Both the position numbers and the translations under genes were made by a program. From Sphingobacteriia bacterium (GTDB lineage: Bacteria > Bacteroidota > Bacteroidia > Chitinophagales > Chitinophagaceae), in the NCBI GenBank assembly GCA_947452295.1, contig CANGCK010000005.1, positions 1 to 64,000 of the forward strand: a DNA stretch of 64,000 bases. The letters are read 5' to 3'. Shown piece after piece: positions 36,917 through 46,048 of this stretch. Every line of letters begins with the position of its first letter. Position 1 is the stretch's first letter. The notes below the pieces were generated by a model. That model ran no database searches, was not told where the DNA came from, and saw nothing but the letters and a program-made list of their open reading frames with translations.

Positions 36917-38644
36917 ATGATTGTTCTTGGTTTAAATGCGTATCATGCGGATTCTTCTGCAGCAATTTTTAAAGATGGAAAATTAATTGTAGCTTCTGAA
37001 GAAGAACGATTTAGAAGAGTTAAACATTGGGCTGGTTTTCCTTCTATGGCTATTGATTTTTGTTTAAATGAAGCTGGAATTACCATACACGATGTTGATT
37101 CAATAGCAATTGGAAGAGACCCCAAAGCTAAATTTTTTAAAAAAATATTATTCTTCGCTAAAAGGCCGATAGAATCATTTTTTCATGCAATTGAAAGAAT
37201 ATTTAATCAAAAAAAAGTTAGTTCTATTGAATTAGAATTTGAAAAACATTTTGGCATTAGTAGTACAATTGTTAAAAATAAAATTCACCAAATTGAACAT
37301 CACAATAGCCATTTAGCCAGTGCTTTTTTTGCTTCCCCTTTCGAAGAAGCTGCAATTGTAAGTATAGATGGTTCTGGTGATTTTACAACAACAATGTTGG
37401 CTATCGGTAAAGGAAATTCAATCAAAGTAATTGATTCGATTGATTTCCCACATTCATTGGGAATCTTTTATACCGCATTTACACAACTACTCGGTTTCCC
37501 GTATTATGGTGATGAATATAAAGTAATGGGGTTGGCACCTTATGGTGAACCTAAATATGTTGATTTATTACATAAAGTGATACTGTTAGAACCAAATGGA
37601 TTATTCAAGTTAAACTTAAATTATTTCAGGTCACCTGGAAAAGGATTTGTATTATATAATGATGATAATATTCCTGCAATTCCAATTGCTTTTAACAGTA
37701 ATATGGAAAAATTGTTTTGTAAAGCCCGCACTAAAGATGAACCCTTAACACAATACCATAAAGACCTTGCAGCATCAGTTCAAAGAATGGCTGAAATAAC
37801 AATTTTCCATATTCTAAACGATCTATTTAAAAAAACAGGAATAGATAATCTTTGTTTAGCTGGGGGTGTTGCTCAAAATAGTGTTGCAAATGGAAAAATA
37901 AAATTCAATACACCATTTAAACAAATTTATATTCCATCGGCTGGTCATGATGCGGGTATCGCAATGGGATCGGCTCAATATACTTATCACCAACTATTTC
38001 ATCAACCCCGCGTTCCCGCTATTTTTTCTGCCTATACAGGTGCTAAGTTCGATAATGCGTATATCATTGACATGTTAACCCAAAAAAATATTTCATTTAA
38101 ACAACTCAATGACAATGAATTATTTGATTACGTTGCAGAAAAATTAGTAAATGCTGCAGTAGTTGGTTGGTTTAATGGTCGAGCAGAATTTGGCCCAAGA
38201 GCGTTGGGTGCTCGCTCTATTTTGGCTAATCCTGGACGGAATGACGCTAAAGAATTAATAAATAGTAAAATTAAAAGACGTGAAAGTTTCAGACCTTTTG
38301 CACCAAGTATTTTAAAAGAATTTGTAGGAGATTATTTTGAATCAACCGATCTTGTACCCTTTATGGAAAGAGTGTATTTGATCAAAGAAAGTAAAAGAAC
38401 ATCAATTCCTGCAGTAACCCATGCAGATGGTACAGGGAGATTACAAACAGTTGATAAAGAGATCTCTCCAAGATATTATCACTTGATTGATGCGTTCAGA
38501 AAAAAATCGGGCATTCCTATTTTGTTAAACACATCATTTAATGAAAACGAACCAATTGTCAATAAACCCGAAGAAGCTCTGGACTGCTTTTTACGAACTG
38601 ATATGGACCTATTAGTATTAGAAAATATCATTGTAGAACGATAA
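36917..38644 (+). CDS. NodU/CmcH-family carbamoyltransferase
   Basis: A 575-residue enzyme. The N-terminal Kae1-like ATPase fold starts VLGLNAYHADSSAAIF and contains EHHNSHLASAFF (about residues 127-138, metal-binding His) and SIDGSGDF. The C-terminal domain has GWFNGRAEFGPRALGARSIL (about 418-437), the carbamoyl-phosphate/ATP region of NodU, CmcH and TobZ. It transfers a carbamoyl group from carbamoyl phosphate to a hydroxyl, here most likely on a sugar of the polysaccharide. The start is an ATG, 60 bp after the previous gene. Confidence 0.92.
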   Translation: MIVLGLNAYHADSSAAIFKDGKLIVASEEERFRRVKHWAGFPSMAIDFCLNEAGITIHDVDSIAIGRDPKAKFFKKILFFAKRPIESFFHAIERIFNQKKVSSIELEFEKHFGISSTIVKNKIHQIEHHNSHLASAFFASPFEEAAIVSIDGSGDFTTTMLAIGKGNSIKVIDSIDFPHSLGIFYTAFTQLLGFPYYGDEYKVMGLAPYGEPKYVDLLHKVILLEPNGLFKLNLNYFRSPGKGFVLYNDDNIPAIPIAFNSNMEKLFCKARTKDEPLTQYHKDLAASVQRMAEITIFHILNDLFKKTGIDNLCLAGGVAQNSVANGKIKFNTPFKQIYIPSAGHDAGIAMGSAQYTYHQLFHQPRVPAIFSAYTGAKFDNAYIIDMLTQKNISFKQLNDNELFDYVAEKLVNAAVVGWFNGRAEFGPRALGARSILANPGRNDAKELINSKIKRRESFRPFAPSILKEFVGDYFESTDLVPFMERVYLIKESKRTSIPAVTHADGTGRLQTVDKEISPRYYHLIDAFRKKSGIPILLNTSFNENEPIVNKPEEALDCFLRTDMDLLVLENIIVER

Positions 38645-38653
38645 AATAACAAT

Positions 38654-39727
38654 ATGGCACCCAACAGTTTTAAATACATTGCTAATTTGGATGGATTAAG
38701 AGCAATTGCCGCTCTATTTGTTTTATTGATTCATGGTTCCTATGGCTATTTTGCGGGAGGATGGATTGGTGTAGATTTGTTTTTTGTATTAAGTGGTTTT
38801 TTAATCACTTTATTATTAGAAAATGAATATGTAAACAATCAACATATTTCAATTTCTAAATTCTACATCAGGCGAATTTTGCGACTTTTACCAGCTCTTA
38901 TATTTTGTATCGTTTTAGCCAATGTATTAAATTTATTTTCAACTGATCATTCTAATCGCAATCATTGGATCTCTTCATTGGCCGCACTATTTTATTTTAC
39001 CAATATCTTAAATATAAGTGTATTAGGTAACCTGTCACATCTTTGGTCCCTTTCTGTAGAAGAACATTTTTATTTATTTTGGCCATTGCTAATGACTATT
39101 TTATTTGTTAGGACTTCAAAAAAAATACAAATTCGCTTACTATTTTCCGTAATATTAATTATTACTATTATTAAAATAATATTATCATATAACGACTTTA
39201 TATACATTAAAAATATTTTTGTAATCGATATCTATCGATTTACATTTTTTAGAATGGATTGTTTATTGACGGGCGCTTTAATTGGATTGATGTATCCATC
39301 ACTTAATAAAATATCTGTAGGTTTTTCAAATAAAAAATATTCTTATCTCCTTTTATTTATGGGATTCACTTTTACTTATTTTCTATTTACTTTGAGTGAA
39401 AACAGTTTGTTCTATAAAAGTGGCGGATTTTTTATTGTAAATGTTCTTTGTGCGATTTTAGTTTTTATTGCTACTAAAATCCCTAATCATTCATTATTAT
39501 CCAATAAATTATTGAGTTGGTTAGGTGTTCGTTCTTATGGAATTTATATTTACCATTTTCCAATATTTTTATTGTATGAAGTACTTCGAGTGCCCAGCAA
39601 TATCTCTAATTATTTATTGGTATCGTTTCTGCGCTTTTCCACCACTATTTTAATCGCTGCTATTTCATATACATATATTGAAAAACCATTTTTAAATCTC
39701 AAAGTAAAATATGCAGTTAAAAAGTAA
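38654..39727 (+). CDS. Acyltransferase 3 family membrane protein
   Basis: A 357-residue protein with about ten membrane helices. It has YIANLDGLRAIAALFVLLIH (catalytic His), WIGVDLFFVLSGFLIT, RRILRLLPAL and LWSLSVEEHFYLFWP. It is paralogous to the gene at 31710, and the two may modify different sugar positions. The start is an ATG, 9 bp after the carbamoyltransferase. Confidence 0.92.
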   Translation: MAPNSFKYIANLDGLRAIAALFVLLIHGSYGYFAGGWIGVDLFFVLSGFLITLLLENEYVNNQHISISKFYIRRILRLLPALIFCIVLANVLNLFSTDHSNRNHWISSLAALFYFTNILNISVLGNLSHLWSLSVEEHFYLFWPLLMTILFVRTSKKIQIRLLFSVILIITIIKIILSYNDFIYIKNIFVIDIYRFTFFRMDCLLTGALIGLMYPSLNKISVGFSNKKYSYLLLFMGFTFTYFLFTLSENSLFYKSGGFFIVNVLCAILVFIATKIPNHSLLSNKLLSWLGVRSYGIYIYHFPIFLLYEVLRVPSNISNYLLVSFLRFSTTILIAAISYTYIEKPFLNLKVKYAVKK

Positions 39728-39765
39728 AAGTCTAGCTTTAATATTTTTCTTAAAATCCCCCTTTT

Positions 39766-40542
39766 ATGTTTAAAAAATTTATCGATAGTGTTCAAAGAAG
39801 ATTATCAAAATCAACATATTTTGTATTATTACTCTGCAAACTGCGTAACCAAATTAATAGGATTATTTCGTATCATTTTTCACAAGATCATTTGATTGAA
39901 GAAAGTGGTGAATCTTTTTTAATCGATCAATACAACGATCAACTTAAAGTTGTTTTTGATGTTGGTGCCAATAAGGGCGAATGGAGCGAATATTTATTGT
40001 CTAAATCAAATAACCTGAAAAAACTAGTATTAATTGAACCATCTAAAAATACGTTTAATTATTTAGTAGAGAAGTTTATTGATAATCAAAAAATAGAATT
40101 ACATCAAGTGGGTTTATCAAATGTAACTGGCACTTTTAATTTTTTTGCTGAAGAAAATATGGGAGAAACATCCTCTTTCATTGCAAATAATGCTTCTGCT
40201 AATGCTACTATTGAAAAAGTAAATGTAACTACGTTAGATGTGTTATGTAATGATCTTCAAATATCACACATCGATTTTTTAAAAATAGATTGTGAAGGAT
40301 ATGATTTAAAAGTATTACAAGGTGCCGAAAATTTAATTAAGCAAAAAGCCATTCAGTTTATACAATTTGAATATAATCACGATTGGCTATCTGCTGGCGC
40401 TACTTTAAAGTATGCGATAGATTTTTTAACTAATTATGGCTATAAAGTTTACCTTATTAACAACAATGGTCTATCATCATATGATTATGAAACATTTGGC
40501 GACTTTTTTGGTTTTTGTAATTTTTTTGCTACAATTGATTAA
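39766..40542 (+). CDS. FkbM-family methyltransferase
   Basis: A 258-residue SAM-dependent enzyme. VVFDVGANKGEWSEYLL is the FkbM SAM motif, with LIEPSKNTF and IDFLKIDCEGYDLKVLQGAE further on. FkbM enzymes O-methylate sugars and polyketides. It probably methylates a hydroxyl of the polysaccharide and is a second candidate for a chain-end cap. It ends directly at the next ATG. Confidence 0.9.
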   Translation: MFKKFIDSVQRRLSKSTYFVLLLCKLRNQINRIISYHFSQDHLIEESGESFLIDQYNDQLKVVFDVGANKGEWSEYLLSKSNNLKKLVLIEPSKNTFNYLVEKFIDNQKIELHQVGLSNVTGTFNFFAEENMGETSSFIANNASANATIEKVNVTTLDVLCNDLQISHIDFLKIDCEGYDLKVLQGAENLIKQKAIQFIQFEYNHDWLSAGATLKYAIDFLTNYGYKVYLINNNGLSSYDYETFGDFFGFCNFFATID

Positions 40543-41289
40543 ATGAATTTTAAAGTTTCAATAATAACAGTAGCCTATAATTGCCAGGATACTATTACCG
40601 ATACAATTCTTTCGGTAAAAAGTCAACAGTATAAAAATATTGAACACTTAATTATTGACGGAGCATCTACAGATAATACGCTTCAAGTTGTAAAAAACTG
40701 TTCCTCTAATTGCATTGTTTATTCAGAAAAAGACAATGGAATATATGATGCAATGAATAAAGGAATTCTTCTTTCAGCTGGCGATATAGTTGGAATTCTA
40801 AATGCCGATGATTTTTATGCCGATGACCAGGTAATTGGTGATATTGTTCAACTTTTTGAAAAGAATAACAATGATGCAGTTTATGGAGATTTGATTTATG
40901 TAGATTCTTATGATACCAATCGAATAACAAGAACTTGGAAAGCTGGTGCATTTACCAAAAGCAATTTTTTATACGGTTGGATGCCACCGCATCCAACTTT
41001 TTTTGTTAAAAAATCGGTGTATTTAGAATTTGGCTTATTTAATCTATCAGTATATACTGCTGCAGATTACGAACTCATGCTTCGATTCTTATACAAGTTT
41101 AATATAAAGGTTGCATATTTGCACAAAACATTGGTGAAAATGAGAGCTGGCGGAGTTAGCAATCAATCTTTAAAAAACAGAATATTAGCAAATAAAGGCG
41201 ATAGAATGGCCTGGAAAGTTAATCAGTTAAAACCCTATTGGTTCACGCTTTTTTTGAAGCCATTTCGTAAAATCCTACAATTTATTTAA
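40543..41289 (+). CDS. GT2 family glycosyltransferase (WcaA-like)
   Basis: A 248-residue GT-A enzyme. VSIITVAYNCQDTITDTILS, LIIDGASTDNT, SEKDNGIYDAMNKG and LNADDFYAD make the same motif set as the gene at 16363. It is the last transferase before the nucleotide-sugar genes. A role early in repeat-unit assembly is possible but not shown. Confidence 0.9.
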   Translation: MNFKVSIITVAYNCQDTITDTILSVKSQQYKNIEHLIIDGASTDNTLQVVKNCSSNCIVYSEKDNGIYDAMNKGILLSAGDIVGILNADDFYADDQVIGDIVQLFEKNNNDAVYGDLIYVDSYDTNRITRTWKAGAFTKSNFLYGWMPPHPTFFVKKSVYLEFGLFNLSVYTAADYELMLRFLYKFNIKVAYLHKTLVKMRAGGVSNQSLKNRILANKGDRMAWKVNQLKPYWFTLFLKPFRKILQFI

Positions 41290-41309
41290 TATAATAATAA
41301 TCCCCACTT

Positions 41310-42419
41310 ATGAAAAAAGCTCTAATAACAGGTATTACAGGCCAAGATGGCGCATATCTAACCGAATTGTTGCTAAAAAAAGGGTATGAAGTGCATGGAA
41401 TCAAAAGAAGAAGTTCACTTTTTAATACACAACGTATCGACCATTTATATGAAGATCCTCATGTACCTACAAGACACATGACTTTACATTACGGCGATTT
41501 GACCGATAGTACTAATCTAATTCGTATCATCCAAGAGGTTCAACCTGATGAAATTTACAACTTAGGTGCCATGAGCCATGTTCATGTAAGTTTTGAAACA
41601 CCTGAATATACCGCCAATGCCGATGGGATTGGTGCTTTGAGAATTTTAGAAGCCATCCGATTATTGGGATTAACTAAAAAAACAAAATTCTACCAGGCAT
41701 CTACTTCTGAGTTATATGGTTTGGTACAAGAAGTTCCGCAAAAAGAAACCACGCCATTTTATCCCAGAAGCCCATATGCGGTTGCTAAATTATACGCTTA
41801 CTGGATAACAGTAAATTACCGTGAAGCCTATGGAATGTATGCATGTAATGGTATTTTGTTCAACCACGAATCACCTTTACGAGGTGAAACTTTTGTAACC
41901 CGTAAAATTACACGAGCTGTAGCGCGTATCGCTTTAGGTCTTCAAGACACCCTTTATTTGGGTAACCTAAATGCACAAAGAGATTGGGGACATGCAAAAG
42001 ATTATGTAGAAGGTATGTGGCTAATGTTGCAACAAGAAAGTCCGGAAGATTTTGTACTGGCTACCGGTATTACTACTTATATCCGAGATTTTGTAAAAAT
42101 GGCCTTCCATGAGATTGGTGTTGAACTTGATTTTACAGGAACTGAAGAAAATGAAGTTGGAAAAGTAAAAAGCGCAACCGGTAAGTGGAATCTATCAAAT
42201 GGTAAAGAAGTTGTTAAAGTAGATCCAAGATATTATAGACCTACAGAAGTAGAATTACTAATTGGTGATCCTTCAAAAGCAAAAAACAATCTAAACTGGA
42301 AGCCTAAATACACATTGCAAGAAATGGTTAAAGAAATGGTAGCTGCTGATATTGAATTGTTTAAAAAAGAGCAATTACTAAGAGATAGTGGTTTTATTAT
42401 TAATAAAGAGCACGAATAG
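41310..42419 (+). CDS. gmd: GDP-mannose 4,6-dehydratase
   Basis: A 369-residue SDR enzyme converting GDP-mannose to GDP-4-keto-6-deoxymannose. The NADP-binding [19 protein letters not shown], then [25 protein letters not shown] and the catalytic [10 protein letters not shown] are all standard for Gmd, and length fits. The fcl gene follows after 36 bp, giving GDP-L-fucose as the expected product. Base composition is noticeably less AT-rich than in the transferase block before it. Confidence 0.96.
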   Translation: MKKALITGITGQDGAYLTELLLKKGYEVHGIKRRSSLFNTQRIDHLYEDPHVPTRHMTLHYGDLTDSTNLIRIIQEVQPDEIYNLGAMSHVHVSFETPEYTANADGIGALRILEAIRLLGLTKKTKFYQASTSELYGLVQEVPQKETTPFYPRSPYAVAKLYAYWITVNYREAYGMYACNGILFNHESPLRGETFVTRKITRAVARIALGLQDTLYLGNLNAQRDWGHAKDYVEGMWLMLQQESPEDFVLATGITTYIRDFVKMAFHEIGVELDFTGTEENEVGKVKSATGKWNLSNGKEVVKVDPRYYRPTEVELLIGDPSKAKNNLNWKPKYTLQEMVKEMVAADIELFKKEQLLRDSGFIINKEHE

Positions 42420-42455
42420 AAAAACCTACTGATTTTAACATAAATACCATTTAAA

Positions 42456-43391
42456 TTGGAAAAACAAGCAAAAATATACATCGCCGGTCATCGGGGGATG
42501 GTAGGCAGTGCATTGGTTAGAAAGTTACAACAGCAAGGATTTACCAATATTGTTTATAGAACGTCTAGTGAGCTTGATTTGACCAATCAACAAGCTGTAA
42601 AAGACTTTTTTGCAATTGAAAAACCCGAATACGTAATTTTAGCCGCCGCTAAAGTAGGGGGTATTGTAGCCAATAATACCTATAGAGCTGAATTTATTTA
42701 CGATAATCTAATGATGGAGGCCAATGTAATCCATCACAGTTATTTAAATGGAGTAAAAAAATTATTGTTCCTCGGCTCATCTTGCATCTATCCTAAAATG
42801 GCACCACAACCTTTAAAAGAAGAATATCTTTTGAGTGGCTATTTAGAAAATACCAATCAACCCTACGCAATTGCCAAAATAGCGGGAATTGAACTTTGCG
42901 ACAGCTATCGCTCTCAATATGGTTGTAATTTCATTTCGGCAATGCCTACTAACTTATATGGACCAAACGACAACTATGACCTAGAAAAAAGTCACGTGCT
43001 TCCTGCTATGTTGCGTAAGTTCATTACTGCCAAAAGAAACAACGATCCTACAGTAACCATTTGGGGAAGCGGAACTCCTAAAAGAGAATTTTTACACGTA
43101 GATGATCTTGCAGACGCCTGTTGCTATTTATTGGAAAATTATAATGAAAAAGGCTTAGTAAATATAGGAACCGGAACTGATGTATCTATATTAGAATTAG
43201 CTCATTTAATTAAATTAATTACTCAGTATACTGGTGAAATTGTGTTAGATACCTCTAAACCCGATGGAACACCGCGTAAATTGATGGACGTAAGTAAGTT
43301 AGCCGAAGCTGGTTGGAGTGCTAAAATAAGTTTACAAACTGGCATAGAAATGGTGTATGAAAGCATAAAAGATCATCACTGGAATCAATAA
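42456..43391 (+). CDS. fcl: GDP-L-fucose synthase
   Basis: A 311-residue SDR epimerase/reductase. IYIAGHRGMVGSALVRKL, LFLGSSCIYPKMAPQPLKEE and YAIAKIAGIELCDSYR are diagnostic for Fcl/WcaG. It completes GDP-L-fucose synthesis from the Gmd product. The start is TTG at 42456, with no in-frame ATG before the first strand. Confidence 0.95.
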   Translation: MEKQAKIYIAGHRGMVGSALVRKLQQQGFTNIVYRTSSELDLTNQQAVKDFFAIEKPEYVILAAAKVGGIVANNTYRAEFIYDNLMMEANVIHHSYLNGVKKLLFLGSSCIYPKMAPQPLKEEYLLSGYLENTNQPYAIAKIAGIELCDSYRSQYGCNFISAMPTNLYGPNDNYDLEKSHVLPAMLRKFITAKRNNDPTVTIWGSGTPKREFLHVDDLADACCYLLENYNEKGLVNIGTGTDVSILELAHLIKLITQYTGEIVLDTSKPDGTPRKLMDVSKLAEAGWSAKISLQTGIEMVYESIKDHHWNQ

Positions 43392-43397
43392 ATGCTT

Positions 43398-43405
43398 TAT
43401 TTTCG
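43398..43405 (+). promoter_or_regulatory. Possible -7 box before rfbB
   Basis: TATTTTCG is one base away from TAnnTTTG and lies about 30 bp upstream of the rfbB start, just after the fcl stop codon. It may give separate expression of the dTDP-sugar genes. No clear -33 element is visible. Confidence 0.3.
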
Positions 43406-43436
43406 CACGCCTACTACATAAAATTGTTTTAATTAT

Positions 43437-44492
43437 ATGAGCAAAAAAATTATCATTACAGGTGGTGCCGGATTTATTGGATCACATGTGGTTCGTTTAT
43501 TCGTTAATAAATACCCCGAATACACCATCATTAATTTAGATGCACTAACCTATGCTGGCAACTTAGAAAATCTAAAAGACATCGATACAAAGCCCAACTA
43601 TCATTTCGAGAAAGTGAATATTCTTGATTTGAAGGCATTGGAAGAAGTTTTTGATAAATATGGCGTAACAGATGTTATTCACCTAGCTGCCGAGTCGCAT
43701 GTCGATCGCTCAATTGTGTCTCCTCTCGATTTTGTATATACCAATATCATTGGAACCGTAAATTTATTAAATACCGCTAAAAATAAATGGGCTGCAAATA
43801 TAGGCGAACATCTTTTTTACCATATTTCTACCGATGAAGTATATGGAAGTTTAGGAGAAACAGGCTTATTTACCGAAACAACTGCTTACGATCCCAATTC
43901 TCCTTATTCGGCCAGTAAAGCAAGCTCCGACCATTTTGTGAGAGCCTACAGAGAAACGTATCACATGCAAACAGTGGTATCTAACTGCTCTAATAATTAT
44001 GGTCCGTTTCATTTCCCGGAAAAATTAATTCCACTATTCATTCATAATATCATTCAAGAAAAACCATTACCAGTTTATGGTGATGGCCTTTATACGCGCG
44101 ATTGGTTATATGTAAAAGATCATTCCCTCGCAATTGATCTAGTATTCCATAAGGGCGTTGATGGAGAAACTTATAACATTGGCGGATTTAATGAATGGAA
44201 AAATATTGATTTAGTTAAATTGCTTTGCCAGCAGATGGACAAAAAACTTGGTAGGGAAGCAGGTCACAGCGAAAAATTAATTACTTATATCAAAGATCGT
44301 CCCGGTCATGATAGAAGATATGCCATAGATGCTACAAAAATCAATAAAGAATTAGGATGGAAACCTTCTGTTACTTTTGAACAAGGTCTTAGCGAAACAA
44401 TTGATTGGTTTTTAAACAATCAAGAATGGCTTCAAAATGTTACGAGTGGAAGTTACCAAAACTATTATCAATCGATGTATAATAACCGATAG
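43437..44492 (+). CDS. rfbB: dTDP-glucose 4,6-dehydratase
   Basis: A 351-residue SDR enzyme. IITGGAGFIGSHVVRLFVN, INLDALTYAGNLENL, STDEVYGSLGE and the catalytic YSASKASSDH are the RfbB/RmlB hallmarks. It makes dTDP-4-keto-6-deoxyglucose. rfbC follows after 3 bp and rfbA after that, but no rfbD is present. Confidence 0.96.
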   Translation: MSKKIIITGGAGFIGSHVVRLFVNKYPEYTIINLDALTYAGNLENLKDIDTKPNYHFEKVNILDLKALEEVFDKYGVTDVIHLAAESHVDRSIVSPLDFVYTNIIGTVNLLNTAKNKWAANIGEHLFYHISTDEVYGSLGETGLFTETTAYDPNSPYSASKASSDHFVRAYRETYHMQTVVSNCSNNYGPFHFPEKLIPLFIHNIIQEKPLPVYGDGLYTRDWLYVKDHSLAIDLVFHKGVDGETYNIGGFNEWKNIDLVKLLCQQMDKKLGREAGHSEKLITYIKDRPGHDRRYAIDATKINKELGWKPSVTFEQGLSETIDWFLNNQEWLQNVTSGSYQNYYQSMYNNR

Positions 44493-44495
44493 TTC

Positions 44496-45053
44496 ATGCG
44501 AATAGAATCTACAATATTAGAAGGCTGTTTTATTATTCACGACACTTTTTTTGGCGACAATAGAGGGTATTTTTTTGAAAGTTTTAACCGTAAAACCTTT
44601 TTAGAAAAAACCGGCTTAGATGTTGAATTTGTTCAGGACAACCAATCTCAATCTCAATTAGGTGTTTTAAGAGGATTGCATTTCCAACATGGAGATGCTG
44701 CACAAGCCAAATTAGTTAGGGTACTCAAAGGCAAAGTTTTAGATATAGCTGTTGATCTGAGAAAAGAATCCAAAACTTTCGGTCAACACGTAGCTGTTGA
44801 GTTAACCGAAGACAGCCACACCCAGTTTTTTGTACCTCGTGGTTTTGCACATGGTTTTGTTGTTTTAAGTGAACAGGCTACCTTCTTTTATAAATGCGAC
44901 AATTATTACAATAAAGCTGCAGAAGGCGGTATCATCTTTAATGATCCAGAAATAGGCATTGATTGGAAAATCGATGCAGATAAAGTAATCATGTCCGAAA
45001 AAGATTTAATATTACCTACATTAAGTGAAGCAAAAAACACCTTGCTATTTTAA
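44496..45053 (+). CDS. rfbC: dTDP-4-dehydrorhamnose 3,5-epimerase
   Basis: A 185-residue cupin-fold epimerase. HDTFFGDNRGYFFESF, QDNQSQSQLGVLRGLHFQ (catalytic His region) and FVPRGFAHGFVVLSE match RfbC/RmlC. It converts the RfbB product to dTDP-4-keto-L-rhamnose. The start is an ATG 3 bp after rfbB. Confidence 0.96.
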   Translation: MRIESTILEGCFIIHDTFFGDNRGYFFESFNRKTFLEKTGLDVEFVQDNQSQSQLGVLRGLHFQHGDAAQAKLVRVLKGKVLDIAVDLRKESKTFGQHVAVELTEDSHTQFFVPRGFAHGFVVLSEQATFFYKCDNYYNKAAEGGIIFNDPEIGIDWKIDADKVIMSEKDLILPTLSEAKNTLLF

Positions 45054-45122
45054 TAATGTAGTGTTGAAGCATCATCATTTAATCTAACTTAGTTAATAAC
45101 TTATCACAGCAAACAATTACCA

Positions 45123-45980
45123 ATGAAGGGAATTATATTAGCCGGCGGTTCTGGTACCAGATTGTACCCAATTACAAAAGGTATTAGTAAACAATTAATG
45201 CCCGTTTACGACAAACCCATGATTTATTACCCATTGTCTGTATTGATGTTGGCAGGTATTAGAGAAGTTTTATTCATTACAACACCCCAGGATTCGGATC
45301 AGTTTAAAAGACTTTTGGGAGATGGTAGCGAATTGGGTTGCTCTTTTTCTTACGAAGTTCAACATCAACCAAATGGCTTGGCTCAAGCATTTGTAATTGG
45401 TGAAAAGTTTGTAGGTAATGATAAAGTATGTTTGATATTAGGCGACAATATATTTTATGGTGCTGGTTTTAGTAAATTAGTACAGTCATTTAATGATGTA
45501 ACGGGCGCTGCAGTTTTTGCCTACGAAGTAAATGATCCTGAAAGATATGGAGTTGTAGCCTTCAATGAACAACAAACAGCTGTTTCAATTGAAGAAAAAC
45601 CGCAAAATCCTAAATCAAATTATGCAGTACCTGGCTTGTATTTTTACGATAACAGTGTAATTGAAATTGCTAAAAACATACAACCATCTCCTAGGGGTGA
45701 ATATGAAATTACAGATGTAAATAGAGTGTATTTAGAAAATGGATCACTTAAAGTAGGCATCATGAATAGAGGTACTGCTTGGTTAGATACCGGTACTTTT
45801 GAATCATTAGCTGATGCTTGCGAATTTGTAAGAGTAATCGAAAAACGACAAAGTCAAAAAATAGGATGTATAGAAGAAGTAGCTTATCGAATGGGTTTCA
45901 TTAACCATCAACAGCTATTAATACTTGCCGATATTTATGCAAAAAGTGGATACGGCGAATATCTTCGTCGTATCAAATAA
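45123..45980 (+). CDS. rfbA: Glucose-1-phosphate thymidylyltransferase
   Basis: A 285-residue nucleotidyltransferase. [48 protein letters not shown] and [20 protein letters not shown] are standard RfbA/RmlA features. It makes dTDP-glucose. It is the last gene of the polysaccharide block and is followed by a strong hairpin terminator. Confidence 0.96.
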   Translation: MKGIILAGGSGTRLYPITKGISKQLMPVYDKPMIYYPLSVLMLAGIREVLFITTPQDSDQFKRLLGDGSELGCSFSYEVQHQPNGLAQAFVIGEKFVGNDKVCLILGDNIFYGAGFSKLVQSFNDVTGAAVFAYEVNDPERYGVVAFNEQQTAVSIEEKPQNPKSNYAVPGLYFYDNSVIEIAKNIQPSPRGEYEITDVNRVYLENGSLKVGIMNRGTAWLDTGTFESLADACEFVRVIEKRQSQKIGCIEEVAYRMGFINHQQLLILADIYAKSGYGEYLRRIK

Positions 45981-46012
45981 AAATATATTCATTTACTTTC
46001 GAACTTTTTATT

Positions 46013-46044
46013 AAAAAGGCTGTTCTATCATGAACAGCCTTTTT
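46013..46044 (+). terminator. Rho-independent terminator after rfbA
   Basis: Perfect 13-base arms AAAAAGGCTGTTC (46013-46025) and GAACAGCCTTTTT (46032-46044) surround a 6-base loop, and the T-run ends the right arm. It closes the polysaccharide operon and stops 4 bases before the ATG of the CarH-like gene. Confidence 0.9.
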
Positions 46045-46048
46045 GTTT

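Noticed and set aside
41310-43391. Link between gmd-fcl and the crt operon as a myxol-fucoside pathway
   Set aside because: Fucosylated carotenoids occur in cyanobacteria, but here the genes are in separate transcription units with a terminator between them and no carotenoid fucosyltransferase is identifiable.
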